Assembly: GCF_037023735.1 (NCBI RefSeq)
Contig: NZ_CP146069.1
Location: 1,467,501-1,531,500 of the forward strand
Length of the DNA: 64,000 bases
Origin: Roseovarius sp. S88
GTDB taxonomy: Bacteria; Pseudomonadota; Alphaproteobacteria; Rhodobacterales; Rhodobacteraceae
Direction of reading: 5' to 3'
Below are positions 52,192-61,762 of the stretch, piece after piece. The number at the start of each line of letters is the position of its first letter. The stretch's first letter is position 1. The translations under genes and the position numbers were made by a program. A model generated the notes under the pieces. It had not been told where the DNA came from. It ran no database searches and saw only the letters and a program-made list of their open reading frames with translations.

Positions 52192-53244
52192 ATGAAATCG
52201 ATCATCACGAGCCTTGTGCTTGCCACTGCTTTGGCGGCCACACCTGCGGTTGCAGGCGATAAGCTTTTGCTGAAAACACCTGTTGCATTCTCGACCGCAC
52301 TGCCAGGTCTGGGAACACCTATTCCGCGCGTCGCTGAAGAAGTTCAAATTATGTCGGGCGGCACGCTCAAGATGAAAGTCTACGAGCCAGGCAAGCTGGT
52401 TCCAGCGTTTGAAATTCTGGACGCTGTCTCGTCAGGCAAGATCAACTCGGGCTACACAACGGCAGGCTACTGGGCCGGTAAAATCCCCGCGGCGCCTCTT
52501 TTCTCAGCTGTGCCTTTTGGCCCTGAGGCCGGCGAATACATGGCGTGGATGTACTATGGCAACGGCCTGGATCTCTATCAGCGCATGTATGACGAAGCAG
52601 GCTATAACGTGAAAGTTCTACCATGTGCTGTCATCGCCCCGGAAACCTCCGGCTGGTTCGCCAAAGAGATCAACAGCCCTGAAGACCTTAAAGGTCTGAA
52701 GATGCGTTTCTTTGGTTTGGGCGGAAAAGTCATGGAAAAGCTCGGCGTGGCGACGTCGCTCCTGCCCGGCGGAGAAATCTTCCCGGCACTGGAAAAAGGC
52801 GCGATTGACGCGACCGAGTTCTCGATGCCTGCCATCGACCAACGCTTGGGCTTCCACAAAGTGGTCAAGTACAATTACTTCCCCGGCTGGCACCAGCAAG
52901 CCACAGTGTTTGAGCTGCTGATCAACAAAGACGTCTGGAACGACGCCTCAGAACAGCATCAGCATATCCTCGCAGAGGCCTGCAAAGCCTCCATGGCCGA
53001 CAGCTTTGCTGAAGGCGAGGCAATGCAGTTTGAAGCGCTGCAGAAGAACATCGAAGAAAACGGTGTGGAAATCCGCAAATGGTCGCCGGAAATGCTTCAG
53101 GTCTTTCGTGACACCTGGGAAGAAGTGGCCGCCGAAGAAAGCGCCAACAACGAATTCTTCGCAGAAGTCTACACGGACATGATGGAATTCCGCACACAGT
53201 ACGACCTGTGGGAAGCTAACGCCTTCCTGCCACGGACCAACTGA
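52192..53244 (+). CDS. TRAP transporter substrate-binding protein (DctP family)
   Basis: Encodes 350 aa from an ATG after TGGAGGA. The signal peptide is MKSIITSLVLATALAATPAVAG. The mature protein has the DctP fold with the ligand region APETSGWFAKEINSPEDLKGLKMRFFG, where the arginine of KMRF usually binds a carboxylate. The sequence ATEFSMPAIDQRLGFHKVVKYNYFPGWHQQ resembles the subgroup that includes 2-oxoacid and lactate-binding proteins. First gene of the operon with the fused permease, D-lactate dehydrogenase and POR genes, so lactate or pyruvate is the likely ligand. This substrate is inferred from context. Confidence 0.9.
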   Translation: MKSIITSLVLATALAATPAVAGDKLLLKTPVAFSTALPGLGTPIPRVAEEVQIMSGGTLKMKVYEPGKLVPAFEILDAVSSGKINSGYTTAGYWAGKIPAAPLFSAVPFGPEAGEYMAWMYYGNGLDLYQRMYDEAGYNVKVLPCAVIAPETSGWFAKEINSPEDLKGLKMRFFGLGGKVMEKLGVATSLLPGGEIFPALEKGAIDATEFSMPAIDQRLGFHKVVKYNYFPGWHQQATVFELLINKDVWNDASEQHQHILAEACKASMADSFAEGEAMQFEALQKNIEENGVEIRKWSPEMLQVFRDTWEEVAAEESANNEFFAEVYTDMMEFRTQYDLWEANAFLPRTN

Positions 53245-53255
53245 TAAAGCGATCT

Positions 53256-53283
53256 GCGTTGGCCGGAGGCTTCTGGCCAATGC
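53256..53283 (+). other. Stem-loop between binding-protein and permease genes
   Basis: GCGTTGGCC (53256-53264) pairs with GGCCAATGC (53275-53283), with one G-T pair and a 10-base loop. It lies 12 bases after the binding-protein stop in a 139-base gap and has no T-run. It may stabilise the upstream message so that the binding protein exceeds the permease. Confidence 0.6.
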
Positions 53284-53383
53284 AAACCACGTGACCCGTC
53301 CGGAACAAGCAACTCCTCTCTCCCTGGTTCCGGGCGGGCGCGCCACATCCACGCCGACCTAAAGATGCGAAGGGGCACATCTC

Positions 53384-55450
53384 ATGACTATGCAAACGCA
53401 ATATGACGGCGATGTGGCCGCAACCTACGAACAGCTGATCGAGCATCCCGAAGGCGATCGTCAGGGACTCGCTGTTTTCCTGGACAATATGATCAAGACC
53501 GTTGGTCACGTCGTTATGTTGGCCAACCTCATTCTGATCGCTGCCATCGTAAGCCAGGTGGTGATGCGCTATGCCTTCAACTTGAATTTCCCCAAGCTCG
53601 ATGAGTTGCAATGGCATCTCTACGGGCTTGTGACGATGTTCGGTGTCTCTTACGCGATGGTGACTGACAGCCACGTCCGGGTCGATCTGCTTCACATGCA
53701 GCTCAGCCGTCGGGCGCAACGCGTGGTCGAGGTGCTAGGCATTCTGCTGCTCCTCTCGCCCTTCGTTTATCTGATGATTGATCAAGGGTACGACTATTTC
53801 TACGAAAGCTTCCGCGTCAATGAAAGCTCGTCCTCTGCCACTGGCCTGCCGTGGCTCTGGGCGTTCAAGGCGGTCATTCCCATTAGCTTCGCGATGCTGG
53901 CGCTGGCCGCTGTCGCCCGCCTGATCCATGACGTGCACGCGCTTTTCGCCAACCGCCCTGAAGAGCGCGAAGGACGTTCGATCCTTCTTGTGGCGGGTGT
54001 GTTCGCCGCCACTATGGCTGTGGCCTGGGTGCTGAAATTCACCGTTGAAACCACCGAAGAAATGATGGTCATGGGCATGTTCATGACCTTTATCGGGTTG
54101 CTTTTCACCGGTTTCCCCGTGGCCTGGACGCTCGCAGGCACCGGCATGATTTTTGGTCTGGCCGCATATCTTTTCGACAATGATCTGATGCTCTGGACCG
54201 GGTTGGAAAGCACCTTCACCGGGATTGACTACTTAACGCTCGGCGCGGTGGTGAACCGGGTATATGCGACCATGTCCAACGCCGTGCTGGTGGCCCTGCC
54301 GATGTTTATCTTCATGGGTCTGATGCTGGACGAATCCGGTGTCGCTGAGCGCCTGATGAACGCCATGACACGTCTCTTTGGCACTGTTCGCGGTGGCCTG
54401 GCCATCACTGTGACGCTGATCGGCATCGTGCTGGCTGCGTCAACCGGGATTGTGGGCGCGTCGGTGGTCCTCTTGGGGGTGTTGTCATTGCCCACAATGA
54501 TGCTGAACAAGTATTCCAAGACCTTGGCCACCGGCACAATTGCCGCCTCTGGCACACTGGGCATTCTGATCCCACCATCCATTATGTTGGTGATCATGGC
54601 CGACCAGATGGCGCTAAGCGTAGGGGACCTCTTTATGGCGGCTATGCTGCCCGGTGTTCTGCTCGGCTCGCTTTACTTGGTCTACATCTTCATCGTGGCG
54701 CAGTTGAACCGTGCTGCGGCCCCTGTTCCGGACGGTGCAAAGCGCCCTGATTGGGATGCGGTGAAAGAAGTGATGCTAGCCGTACTGCCGCCGCTGGGTC
54801 TGATCCTAGCTGTGCTGGGCTCGATCTTTGCCGGTATCACCACTCCGACCGAAGCCTCTGGCATCGGCGCCATCGGTGCAACCTTGCTCGCTGTCGCGTA
54901 TCGCAAGCTGAATCTCACCAAGCTGTGGAATGTGTGCAAAGCCACGTTCAACTCCACCGCCTATATCTTTGCCATCTTCCTGGGTGCGACGGTCTTTTCC
55001 TTCGTACTGCGCGAGCTAGGCGGGGATGAATTCATTGAACACCTGATCACAGCGACCGGCTTTGGCCCGAACGGCACGATCCTGTTCATCCTGTTCATCT
55101 GCTTCCTCTTGGGCTTCTTCCTCGACTGGATCGAAATCACCCTGATCGTCCTGCCGCTGATGGGGCCTGTTGTGATGGGTCTTGGCCTCGACATTCCAGG
55201 CTACGGTGTGATCGATGAACCTGCTCTGATCTGGTTTGTGATCCTGGTGGCTGTGACGCTGCAAACCAGCTTTCTGACACCGCCCGTGGGCTTCTCGCTC
55301 TTCTACCTCAAAGGCGTATGCCCGCCGGACGTGAAACTCACCGACATCTACAAAGGCGTGGTGCCCTTCGTGCTCCTGCAGATCCTCTGCCTGATCCTCG
55401 TCTTCGTGATGCCGTGGCTGACAACCTGGCTGCCATCAGCGGCCTATTAA
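53384..55450 (+). CDS. Fused TRAP transporter permease (DctQ-DctM)
   Basis: Encodes 688 aa. The first 200 residues hold four helices of a DctQ small subunit (VSQVVMRYAFNLNFPKLDELQWHL and VTDSHVRVDLLHMQLS are typical). From about residue 225 a complete DctM large subunit follows, with some twelve helices (ALPMFIFMGLMLDESG; SGTLGILIPPSIMLVIMADQ; FFLDWIEITLIVLPLMGPV). Fusion of Q and M is known for some TRAP systems such as sialic acid SiaQM, but separate genes are commoner. It drives Na+-dependent uptake of the acid bound by the DctP protein. The next gene starts 12 bases later. Confidence 0.93.
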   Translation: MTMQTQYDGDVAATYEQLIEHPEGDRQGLAVFLDNMIKTVGHVVMLANLILIAAIVSQVVMRYAFNLNFPKLDELQWHLYGLVTMFGVSYAMVTDSHVRVDLLHMQLSRRAQRVVEVLGILLLLSPFVYLMIDQGYDYFYESFRVNESSSSATGLPWLWAFKAVIPISFAMLALAAVARLIHDVHALFANRPEEREGRSILLVAGVFAATMAVAWVLKFTVETTEEMMVMGMFMTFIGLLFTGFPVAWTLAGTGMIFGLAAYLFDNDLMLWTGLESTFTGIDYLTLGAVVNRVYATMSNAVLVALPMFIFMGLMLDESGVAERLMNAMTRLFGTVRGGLAITVTLIGIVLAASTGIVGASVVLLGVLSLPTMMLNKYSKTLATGTIAASGTLGILIPPSIMLVIMADQMALSVGDLFMAAMLPGVLLGSLYLVYIFIVAQLNRAAAPVPDGAKRPDWDAVKEVMLAVLPPLGLILAVLGSIFAGITTPTEASGIGAIGATLLAVAYRKLNLTKLWNVCKATFNSTAYIFAIFLGATVFSFVLRELGGDEFIEHLITATGFGPNGTILFILFICFLLGFFLDWIEITLIVLPLMGPVVMGLGLDIPGYGVIDEPALIWFVILVAVTLQTSFLTPPVGFSLFYLKGVCPPDVKLTDIYKGVVPFVLLQILCLILVFVMPWLTTWLPSAAY

Positions 55451-55462
55451 GGAGGCGACGAC

Positions 55463-57181
55463 ATGGACAACCAAGACCTGATCAAGACCTTCAAAGAGAT
55501 CGTCGGGGCCAAATATGTCCTGACCTCCGAGAGCCAGACAGAGCGGTATCGCAAAGGGTTCCGCTCTGGTGAAGGCGAAGCCATTGCCGTGGTCATCCCC
55601 GGCACACTGGTTGAAATGTGGAAACTGCTGCAGGCCTGCGTAGCGGCCGACAAAATCCTGATCATGCAGGCGGCCAATACAGGGCTGACAGAAGGCTCGA
55701 CGCCCAAAGACAGCTATGACCGGGATGTGGTGATCCTCTCGACCTTGCGTATGAACAAAGTGCATCTGATCGACGAAGGCCGCCAGATCGTGAGCCAACC
55801 GGGCGGCACGCTGTTTCAACTGGAAAAACTGCTCAAACCCTTGGGCCGTCAGCCACATTCAGTCATTGGATCATCCTGCATTGGCGCGTCGGTGCTGGGC
55901 GGGGTGTGCAACAATTCCGGTGGCTCTTTGGTACGACGCGGACCGGTGTATACCGAGCTGTCGCTCTATGCACAGATCACCTCGGGCGGCGAGCTTCAAT
56001 TGGTAAACCACCTTGGCATTGATTTGGGCAACACGCCCGAAGAGATGCTTGGACGTCTGGATCGCGGCGAAATTGACCCTAGCGCGATCCAGGCGGACGC
56101 GGGTCGCGGATCGGACGACACCTACGCCCAAAAAGTAGCGGATATCGATGCCGACAGCCCGGCGCGCTACAACGCCAACCCCGAAGGGCTTTATGAGGCG
56201 TCGGGATGTGCGGGCAAACTGGCCGTCTTTGCTGTGCGGCTCGATACCTTTCCGATCGAGCAGGGCGAAAAGGTGTATTACATCGGCGCCAACAGCCCGG
56301 CGGCCCTAACAGAATTGCGGCGCCAAGTCTTAACAAATCTCAAGGAGGTGCCAGTAAGCGGCGAATACCTTCATCGGGAGTGTTTCGACATTGCTCGCCG
56401 CTATGGGAAGGACACGCTGTTGATGATCCACTGGTTTGGAACCGACCGTTTGCCCTTTTTCTTTGCAGCCAAGGGCGCGCTGGACGCACGTCTGAACAAA
56501 ATTCCGTTCCTGCCCAAGAACCTCGTGGACCGTGTCATGCAGGGGCTAAGCAGGCTCGTGCCCGAGGCATTGCCCAAACGTTTGATGCAATTCCGGGATC
56601 TGTTTGAACATCACTTGATCCTGAAGGTGTCGGGCCATACCGCCGCCGACACAGAGACAATTCTCAACGACACGGTTGGTGCCGAAGGGTGGTTTCTCTG
56701 CGACGAGATGGAGACCAAAAAGGCAATGCTGCACCGGTTTGCAGCTGCGGGTGCCGCGATGCGCATGCATGCCGTCAACACGTCCACAACCGAGGATGTT
56801 CTGGCGCTCGACATCGCGCTCAAGCGCAATGATCGCGAGTGGCTGGAAACCCTGCCGGAAGAGATCGAACGCGATCTGGTGGGCAAGCTCTATTACGGAC
56901 ATTTCCTGTGCCATGTGTTCCATCAGGACTACATCCTGCGCAAAGGGGTCGACGCCAAGGCTGTGAAGGCCAAGATGCTGGCCCTTCTGGACACGCGTGG
57001 CGCGGAATATCCAGCAGAACACAATGTCGGGCATCTTTATGAGGCCAAGCCTGCGCTGGCCGCACACTACAAAGAACTCGATCCCACCAATTCTTTCAAT
57101 CCCGGCATCGGCAAGACGTCTCGCGCCAAGCACTACGGTGCGGAATGCGGCTGTAACCATATGCCGGCAGTCGCCGAATAA
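55463..57181 (+). CDS. dld: Quinone-dependent D-lactate dehydrogenase (Dld)
   Basis: Encodes 572 aa, the same length as E. coli Dld. The FAD_binding_4 domain is clear (VVIPGTLVEMWKLLQAC; ANTGLTEGSTP; SVIGSSCIGASVLGGVCNNSGG), and the C-terminal Dld-specific region carries WFLCDEMETKKAMLHRFA and the histidine pair in HVFHQDY. Dld is a peripheral inner-membrane flavoenzyme that oxidises D-lactate to pyruvate and passes electrons to the quinone pool. GGAGGCGACGAC precedes the ATG. It links the TRAP genes to the POR genes that follow at 10 bases. Confidence 0.93.
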   Translation: MDNQDLIKTFKEIVGAKYVLTSESQTERYRKGFRSGEGEAIAVVIPGTLVEMWKLLQACVAADKILIMQAANTGLTEGSTPKDSYDRDVVILSTLRMNKVHLIDEGRQIVSQPGGTLFQLEKLLKPLGRQPHSVIGSSCIGASVLGGVCNNSGGSLVRRGPVYTELSLYAQITSGGELQLVNHLGIDLGNTPEEMLGRLDRGEIDPSAIQADAGRGSDDTYAQKVADIDADSPARYNANPEGLYEASGCAGKLAVFAVRLDTFPIEQGEKVYYIGANSPAALTELRRQVLTNLKEVPVSGEYLHRECFDIARRYGKDTLLMIHWFGTDRLPFFFAAKGALDARLNKIPFLPKNLVDRVMQGLSRLVPEALPKRLMQFRDLFEHHLILKVSGHTAADTETILNDTVGAEGWFLCDEMETKKAMLHRFAAAGAAMRMHAVNTSTTEDVLALDIALKRNDREWLETLPEEIERDLVGKLYYGHFLCHVFHQDYILRKGVDAKAVKAKMLALLDTRGAEYPAEHNVGHLYEAKPALAAHYKELDPTNSFNPGIGKTSRAKHYGAECGCNHMPAVAE

Positions 57182-57191
57182 GGAGAACACG

Positions 57192-57767
57192 ATGTTCCAG
57201 GTCAGATTACACGGACGCGGAGGGCAGGGCGTTGTGACCGCCGCTGAGATGCTCTCAATCGCGGGGTTTGTCGAAGGCAAACACGCACAGGCGTTCCCGT
57301 CCTTTGGGTCAGAGCGCACCGGCGCGCCGGTGGTCAGCTTTTGCCGTCTGGACGACAAGGAAATCCGCCGTCGCGAGCCTATTCTGGAGCCGGACTGCCT
57401 GATTATTCAGGATCCGACACTTTTTCACGCGCTGGATGTGTTTCAGGGGCTGAAACCGGATGGGTATGTTCTGATCAACTCGACGAAGGATTGGCACGAA
57501 CTTGGCATCGCCGACAAGGTTTCGCATTTGCCAGAGGGCCACGTGGTGGGCGTCAATGCGTCTGGATTAGCCAAGAAACACGTCGGTCGTCCCGTGCCAA
57601 ACGCGGCCCTGCTCGGGGCATTTGCTGCAGAGGCGGGCCAGATCAGCCTTGAGAGCGTGGAAAAGGCCATTGGCACGAAATTTGGCGGCAAAATTGCCGA
57701 GGGCAACATCGCCGCGGCACGGGCCGCGCATGCCGCAGCCTTGGGAGAGGAGCTTCAAGATGCTTAA
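57192..57767 (+). CDS. porG: Pyruvate/2-oxoacid:ferredoxin oxidoreductase gamma subunit
   Basis: Encodes 191 aa from the ATG at 57192, preceded by AAGGAG. The opening VRLHGRGGQGVVTAAEML and AFPSFGSERTGAPVVSFCR are the hallmark motifs of the gamma subunit of POR/2-oxoacid oxidoreductases. The remaining sequence ends in a small Ala-rich helix. The gamma chain helps to bind CoA and holds the complex together. It overlaps the alpha-subunit gene by 8 bases. Confidence 0.92.
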   Translation: MFQVRLHGRGGQGVVTAAEMLSIAGFVEGKHAQAFPSFGSERTGAPVVSFCRLDDKEIRRREPILEPDCLIIQDPTLFHALDVFQGLKPDGYVLINSTKDWHELGIADKVSHLPEGHVVGVNASGLAKKHVGRPVPNAALLGAFAAEAGQISLESVEKAIGTKFGGKIAEGNIAAARAAHAAALGEELQDA

Positions 57768-59034
57768 ACAAATGGAAGGCAGCCAGGCCGTTGCCGAGGC
57801 CGTGGCGCTCTGCCGCCCCGAGGTGATCTGCGCCTATCCCATCAGCCCACAAACCCACATCGTGGAACATTGTGGCGAGCTGGTGCGCGAAGGCAAAGTT
57901 GGCACCTGCGAATACATGAACGTGGAATCCGAGTTTGCCGCGTTGTCGGCCTGTATCGGGTCGTCGGCTTGTGGCGCACGCACCTATACTGCCACCGCCA
58001 GCCAAGGCCTGCTCTTTATGGCCGAGGCGGTTTACAACGCATCCGGTCTGGGCCTGCCGATCGTGATGACCGTGGCCAACCGCGCCATTGGTGCGCCGAT
58101 CAACATCTGGAATGACCATACCGACAGCATGTCCATGCGTGATGCGGGCTGGATTCAGATATTTGCCGAAACCAATCAAGAGGCGCTGGACCTTCATATT
58201 CAGGCTTTCAAGATTGCCGAACGGCTGAGCCAACCGGTCATGGTTTGTATGGACGGGTTTATCCTCACGCATGCCTATGAGCGGGTTGAAATGCCAAGTC
58301 AGGAACAGGTTGACGCCTTCCTGCCTCCGTTTGAGCCGCAGCAGGTTCTGGACCCTGCCAATCCGTACTCGATTGGCGCCATGGTTGGCCCAGAGGCATT
58401 CACCGAAGTGCGCTATCTGGCGCATGACAAGCAGATGCAGGCGCTCAATGTGATCCCCGAGATTGCAGCTGAATTCCAAGAGATTTTCGGACGCGACAGC
58501 GGCGGCCTTCTTCGCAAGTACCAAACCGAGGATGCTGACACGATCATCGTGACGCTGGGCTCGGTGGCGGGCACGGTGAAGGATACCGTCGATGAGATGC
58601 GTGAGGCAGGCAAGAAAATCGGTGTTGTGACCATCGGCTCGTTCCGGCCCTTCCCAACCGCCGAACTGCGCAAGGTTCTGGCCAGCGCCAAAGAAGTGGT
58701 GGTGCTTGAGAAAAGCTTTGCCGTGGGCTTCGGCGGGGTTGTGGCCAACAACGTCATGATGGCACTGCAAGGCACGCGCACGCATGTGAATACAGTGGTT
58801 GCTGGCCTTGGCGGGCGTCCCATCACGATGCCCTCGCTGCACAAGCTCTTTGACCGGGCATTGGCCGGTAAACTTGAGCCTGTCGAGTTCCTCGATCTGC
58901 AATGGGACATCGTGAATGCCGAACTGGAGCGTCAACGCGCTCAGATCGCGTCTGGCCCCACAGCAGAAAGCATCCTGAAAAACATCCAGGTCGACACCGC
59001 CCATGGCGGCGCGGCTGGCCATGCAGCCGAATAA
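57760..59034 (+). CDS. porA: Pyruvate/2-oxoacid:ferredoxin oxidoreductase alpha subunit
   Basis: Encodes 424 aa from the ATG at 57760, inside the end of porG and after GGAGAGG. MEGSQAVAEAVALCRPEVICAYPISP and EYMNVESEFAALSACIG form the pyrimidine-binding half of the TPP site, with the catalytic glutamate region in NVESEF. NRAIGAPINIWNDHTDSMSMRD is characteristic of pyruvate-type alpha chains, and SFAVGFGGVVANNV of the transketolase C-terminal domain. Together with porB it cleaves pyruvate to acetyl-CoA, CO2 and low-potential electrons. Confidence 0.93.
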   Translation: MLKQMEGSQAVAEAVALCRPEVICAYPISPQTHIVEHCGELVREGKVGTCEYMNVESEFAALSACIGSSACGARTYTATASQGLLFMAEAVYNASGLGLPIVMTVANRAIGAPINIWNDHTDSMSMRDAGWIQIFAETNQEALDLHIQAFKIAERLSQPVMVCMDGFILTHAYERVEMPSQEQVDAFLPPFEPQQVLDPANPYSIGAMVGPEAFTEVRYLAHDKQMQALNVIPEIAAEFQEIFGRDSGGLLRKYQTEDADTIIVTLGSVAGTVKDTVDEMREAGKKIGVVTIGSFRPFPTAELRKVLASAKEVVVLEKSFAVGFGGVVANNVMMALQGTRTHVNTVVAGLGGRPITMPSLHKLFDRALAGKLEPVEFLDLQWDIVNAELERQRAQIASGPTAESILKNIQVDTAHGGAAGHAAE

Positions 59035-59046
59035 GGGGGCAGAGCG

Positions 59047-60093
59047 ATGAACGAGATTCCAAAACTTCGCACAGCAGACGACATTCCCGCCGATCAGAAG
59101 GTGAAATTCTATCAGAAGGGCACCTTTACCGTGGGCAACCGTCTGGTGGATGCCGATGAGCGCAATGTTCAGTCGTCGATGAACCGCTCCAACGCCATCA
59201 CCTCGGGCCACCGGGCCTGTCAGGGTTGCGGCGAAGCGCTGGGCGCGCGCTATGCGCTGGATACCGCGATGCGCATGACAGGCGGCGACATGATCGCAGC
59301 CAATGCCACGGGTTGTCTGGAGGTGTTCACAACGCCTTATCCTGAAACCAGCTGGCAAATGCCCTGGATGCACTCGCTCTTTGGCAATGCACCCGCCGTC
59401 GCCAGTGGCATGCAGGCGGCGATGAAAGCCAAGGGCCGCAACACCCGCGTGATCGCCCAGGGTGGTGATGGCGGCACGGTGGATATCGGCTTTGGGTGCC
59501 TCAGCGGCATGTTCGAGCGCAACGATGACGTGCTCTATATTTGCTATGACAACGAAGCTTACATGAACACTGGCGTGCAGAGATCCGGTGCGACGCCGGG
59601 CGGCGCGCGTACCGCGACCACAATGCCTGCCGGTGAAGCCTATCCCGGCAATGTCTTTGGCACAGGTAAAAACCTGCCCAAGATCGCCATGGCGCACAAT
59701 ATTCCTTACGTTGCTACCGCGTCTGTTGCCTATCTGCAGGATCTTGAGGCCAAGGTTGAAAAGGCCATGAGCTTCAAGGGCGCGCGCTACATCCACGTCT
59801 ACGTACCGTGCCCGCTTGGGTGGGGCTGTGCGTCGAACAGCACGATCAATCTGGCCCGCCTTGTGGTCGAGACGGGTATGTTCCCGCTCTTTGAGGCCGA
59901 GCATGGTCAGGTGACGGCCACGCGCCCGATCCGCAGCCGTGTCCCGATCGAGCAATATCTCAAACCACAACGCCGCTTTGCCCATCTGTTCAAAACAGAT
60001 GCCGGGGCCGAGGCCATCAAAAAGCTTCAGGCCATGTGTGACTACAACATCGCGGAGTATGACCTGCTGCGCCCGGAAGAGGAGACCGTCTAA
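59047..60093 (+). CDS. porB: Pyruvate/2-oxoacid:ferredoxin oxidoreductase beta subunit
   Basis: Encodes 348 aa. GHRACQGCGEALGARYALD supplies cysteines of an iron-sulfur cluster, and GGDGGTVDIGFGCLSGMFERND followed by CYDNEAYMNTGVQRSGATP is the diphosphate-binding G-D-G-x(25)-N motif for TPP. CASNSTINLARLVVETGMFPLFE fits pyruvate-type beta chains. It forms the catalytic heart with the alpha subunit. Its stop shares one base with the start of the electron-transfer flavoprotein gene. Confidence 0.93.
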   Translation: MNEIPKLRTADDIPADQKVKFYQKGTFTVGNRLVDADERNVQSSMNRSNAITSGHRACQGCGEALGARYALDTAMRMTGGDMIAANATGCLEVFTTPYPETSWQMPWMHSLFGNAPAVASGMQAAMKAKGRNTRVIAQGGDGGTVDIGFGCLSGMFERNDDVLYICYDNEAYMNTGVQRSGATPGGARTATTMPAGEAYPGNVFGTGKNLPKIAMAHNIPYVATASVAYLQDLEAKVEKAMSFKGARYIHVYVPCPLGWGCASNSTINLARLVVETGMFPLFEAEHGQVTATRPIRSRVPIEQYLKPQRRFAHLFKTDAGAEAIKKLQAMCDYNIAEYDLLRPEEETV

Positions 60094-61736
60094 TGACCCT
60101 TCCAACCACAGCCCCTTTCGCCATCACCGTGGATGTCGGCACGTCGCTGGACAATCACACCGGCAGCTGGCGGACCGAGCGTCCGGTCTATCTGGACCGT
60201 CTGCCACCCTGCAACAACGCTTGTCCTGCGGGTGAGAATATCCAGGCCTGGCTCGCGTTGGCCGAGGAGGGCAACTACGAAGACGCCTGGCAAGAAATCA
60301 TGAAGAACAACCCGCTGCCGGGCATCATGGGGCGCGCGTGCTATCACCCTTGTGAAAGCGCATGCAACCGCAAGGACATCGACTCGCCCGTGTCCATCCA
60401 CGCCGTTGAGCGGTTCCTTGATGACCAATCGCGGAAACTCGGCTGGGTGCCGCGCGTGCCGTCTGAGTTGTCGGGCAAGAAGATCCTTGTTGTCGGCTCT
60501 GGGCCTTCGGGTCTCTCTGCGGCCTATCATCTGCGCCGTCTGGGCCATTCGGTCACGATCTATGAGGCTGGACCTGTGGCCGGTGGCATGATGCGCTTTG
60601 GCATTCCCGCCTACCGTTTGCCCCGTGATGTGGTCGAAGCCAACATCAAGCGGATCGAAGACATGGGCGTGGAGTTTGTGCTCAACAAACGCGTCGAGGA
60701 CATTGCCGCGGAGAAAGAGGCAGGAGGCTTTGATGCTGTCTTCCTCGCGATCGGCGCGCATCTGGCCAACCGGGTGAACATCCCGGCGGCAGATGCAGGC
60801 CGTGTCCTCGACGCCGTGGGCGTGCTGCGTGATATGGAAACCGCCGAAGACAAGCCCATGCTGGGTCGTCGCGTTGTGGTTTACGGTGGCGGCAACACCG
60901 CCGTGGACGTGGCCCGGACCGCCAAACGTATGGGGGCCGAAGAGGCGATCATCGTCTATCGCCGCACACGCGACCAGATGCCCGCACATGATTTTGAGAT
61001 GGAAGAAGCCATTGAAGAAGGTGTGATCGTGAACTGGCTGACCACCATCAAGGAGATGGATGAAGGCGGCAAGGTCATGGTCGAGCGCATGGAGCTTGAC
61101 GAAAACGGCCGTCCACAACCCACCGGCGAGATGGATGAGCTGGAGGCCGATACCGTTGTGATGGCACTGGGTCAGAACGTTGACACCAGCTTTGTTGAAA
61201 AGCTGGAAGGCGTTGAGATTGCTGATAAAACCATCCAGGTGAACAACCAGTTCATGACCGGCCATCCCGGTGTCTTTGCTGGCGGCGATATGGTGCCCTC
61301 CGAGCGGACAGTGACGGTTGCGGTCGGCCACGGCAAACACGCCGCACGCGCCATCCACGCCTGGCTTCAGGCGGATACCTACACCAAGCCGGAGAAGCCC
61401 GAGATCGCTGATTTCGACAAGCTGAACCCGTGGTATTATACCGACGCGCCAGAAACCGTGCAGCAAATGCTGGACATCGAACGCCGCAAATCGACTTTTG
61501 GCGAAGTCGTAGACGGGCTTGATGAAACCAATGCGCTCTACGAGGCGCGCCGTTGTCTGAGTTGCGGCAACTGTTTTGAGTGCGACAACTGCTATGGCGT
61601 CTGCCCGGACAATGCGGTGATCAAGCTGGGGCCGGGCAAACGGTTTGAGTTTGATTATGACTACTGCAAGGGCTGCGGCATTTGCGCGGCTGAATGCCCA
61701 TGCGGTGCCATCAAAATGGAGCCCGAGGAGATCTGA
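60093..61736 (+). CDS. GltD-like NAD(P)H flavoprotein with C-terminal ferredoxin domain (POR electron-transfer subunit)
   Basis: Encodes 547 aa. The N-terminal Fer4_20 region has C-NNA-C and C-YHP-C-ESA-C clusters. FAD binding follows at VVGSGPSGLSAAYHLRRLG and NAD(P) binding at VVVYGGGNTAVDVARTAKRMG. The C-terminus holds eight cysteines for two [4Fe-4S] clusters (CLSCGNCFECDNCYGVCP and CKGCGICAAECP). The fusion joins the delta (ferredoxin) subunit of POR with a NADPH:acceptor oxidoreductase, so electrons from pyruvate can reach NAD(P)+ directly, or the reverse. Last gene of the operon; translational coupling to porB supports a shared complex. Confidence 0.9.
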   Translation: MTLPTTAPFAITVDVGTSLDNHTGSWRTERPVYLDRLPPCNNACPAGENIQAWLALAEEGNYEDAWQEIMKNNPLPGIMGRACYHPCESACNRKDIDSPVSIHAVERFLDDQSRKLGWVPRVPSELSGKKILVVGSGPSGLSAAYHLRRLGHSVTIYEAGPVAGGMMRFGIPAYRLPRDVVEANIKRIEDMGVEFVLNKRVEDIAAEKEAGGFDAVFLAIGAHLANRVNIPAADAGRVLDAVGVLRDMETAEDKPMLGRRVVVYGGGNTAVDVARTAKRMGAEEAIIVYRRTRDQMPAHDFEMEEAIEEGVIVNWLTTIKEMDEGGKVMVERMELDENGRPQPTGEMDELEADTVVMALGQNVDTSFVEKLEGVEIADKTIQVNNQFMTGHPGVFAGGDMVPSERTVTVAVGHGKHAARAIHAWLQADTYTKPEKPEIADFDKLNPWYYTDAPETVQQMLDIERRKSTFGEVVDGLDETNALYEARRCLSCGNCFECDNCYGVCPDNAVIKLGPGKRFEFDYDYCKGCGICAAECPCGAIKMEPEEI

Positions 61737-61762
61737 TTTTTTTCTGGTGTAGTACCTAAAAA

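Noticed and set aside
57643..60105. An 820-codon open frame on the minus strand across the POR genes
   Set aside because: It is opposite three conserved enzyme genes with intact motifs; the protein is His/Arg-rich without domains and reflects the codon bias of the plus strand.
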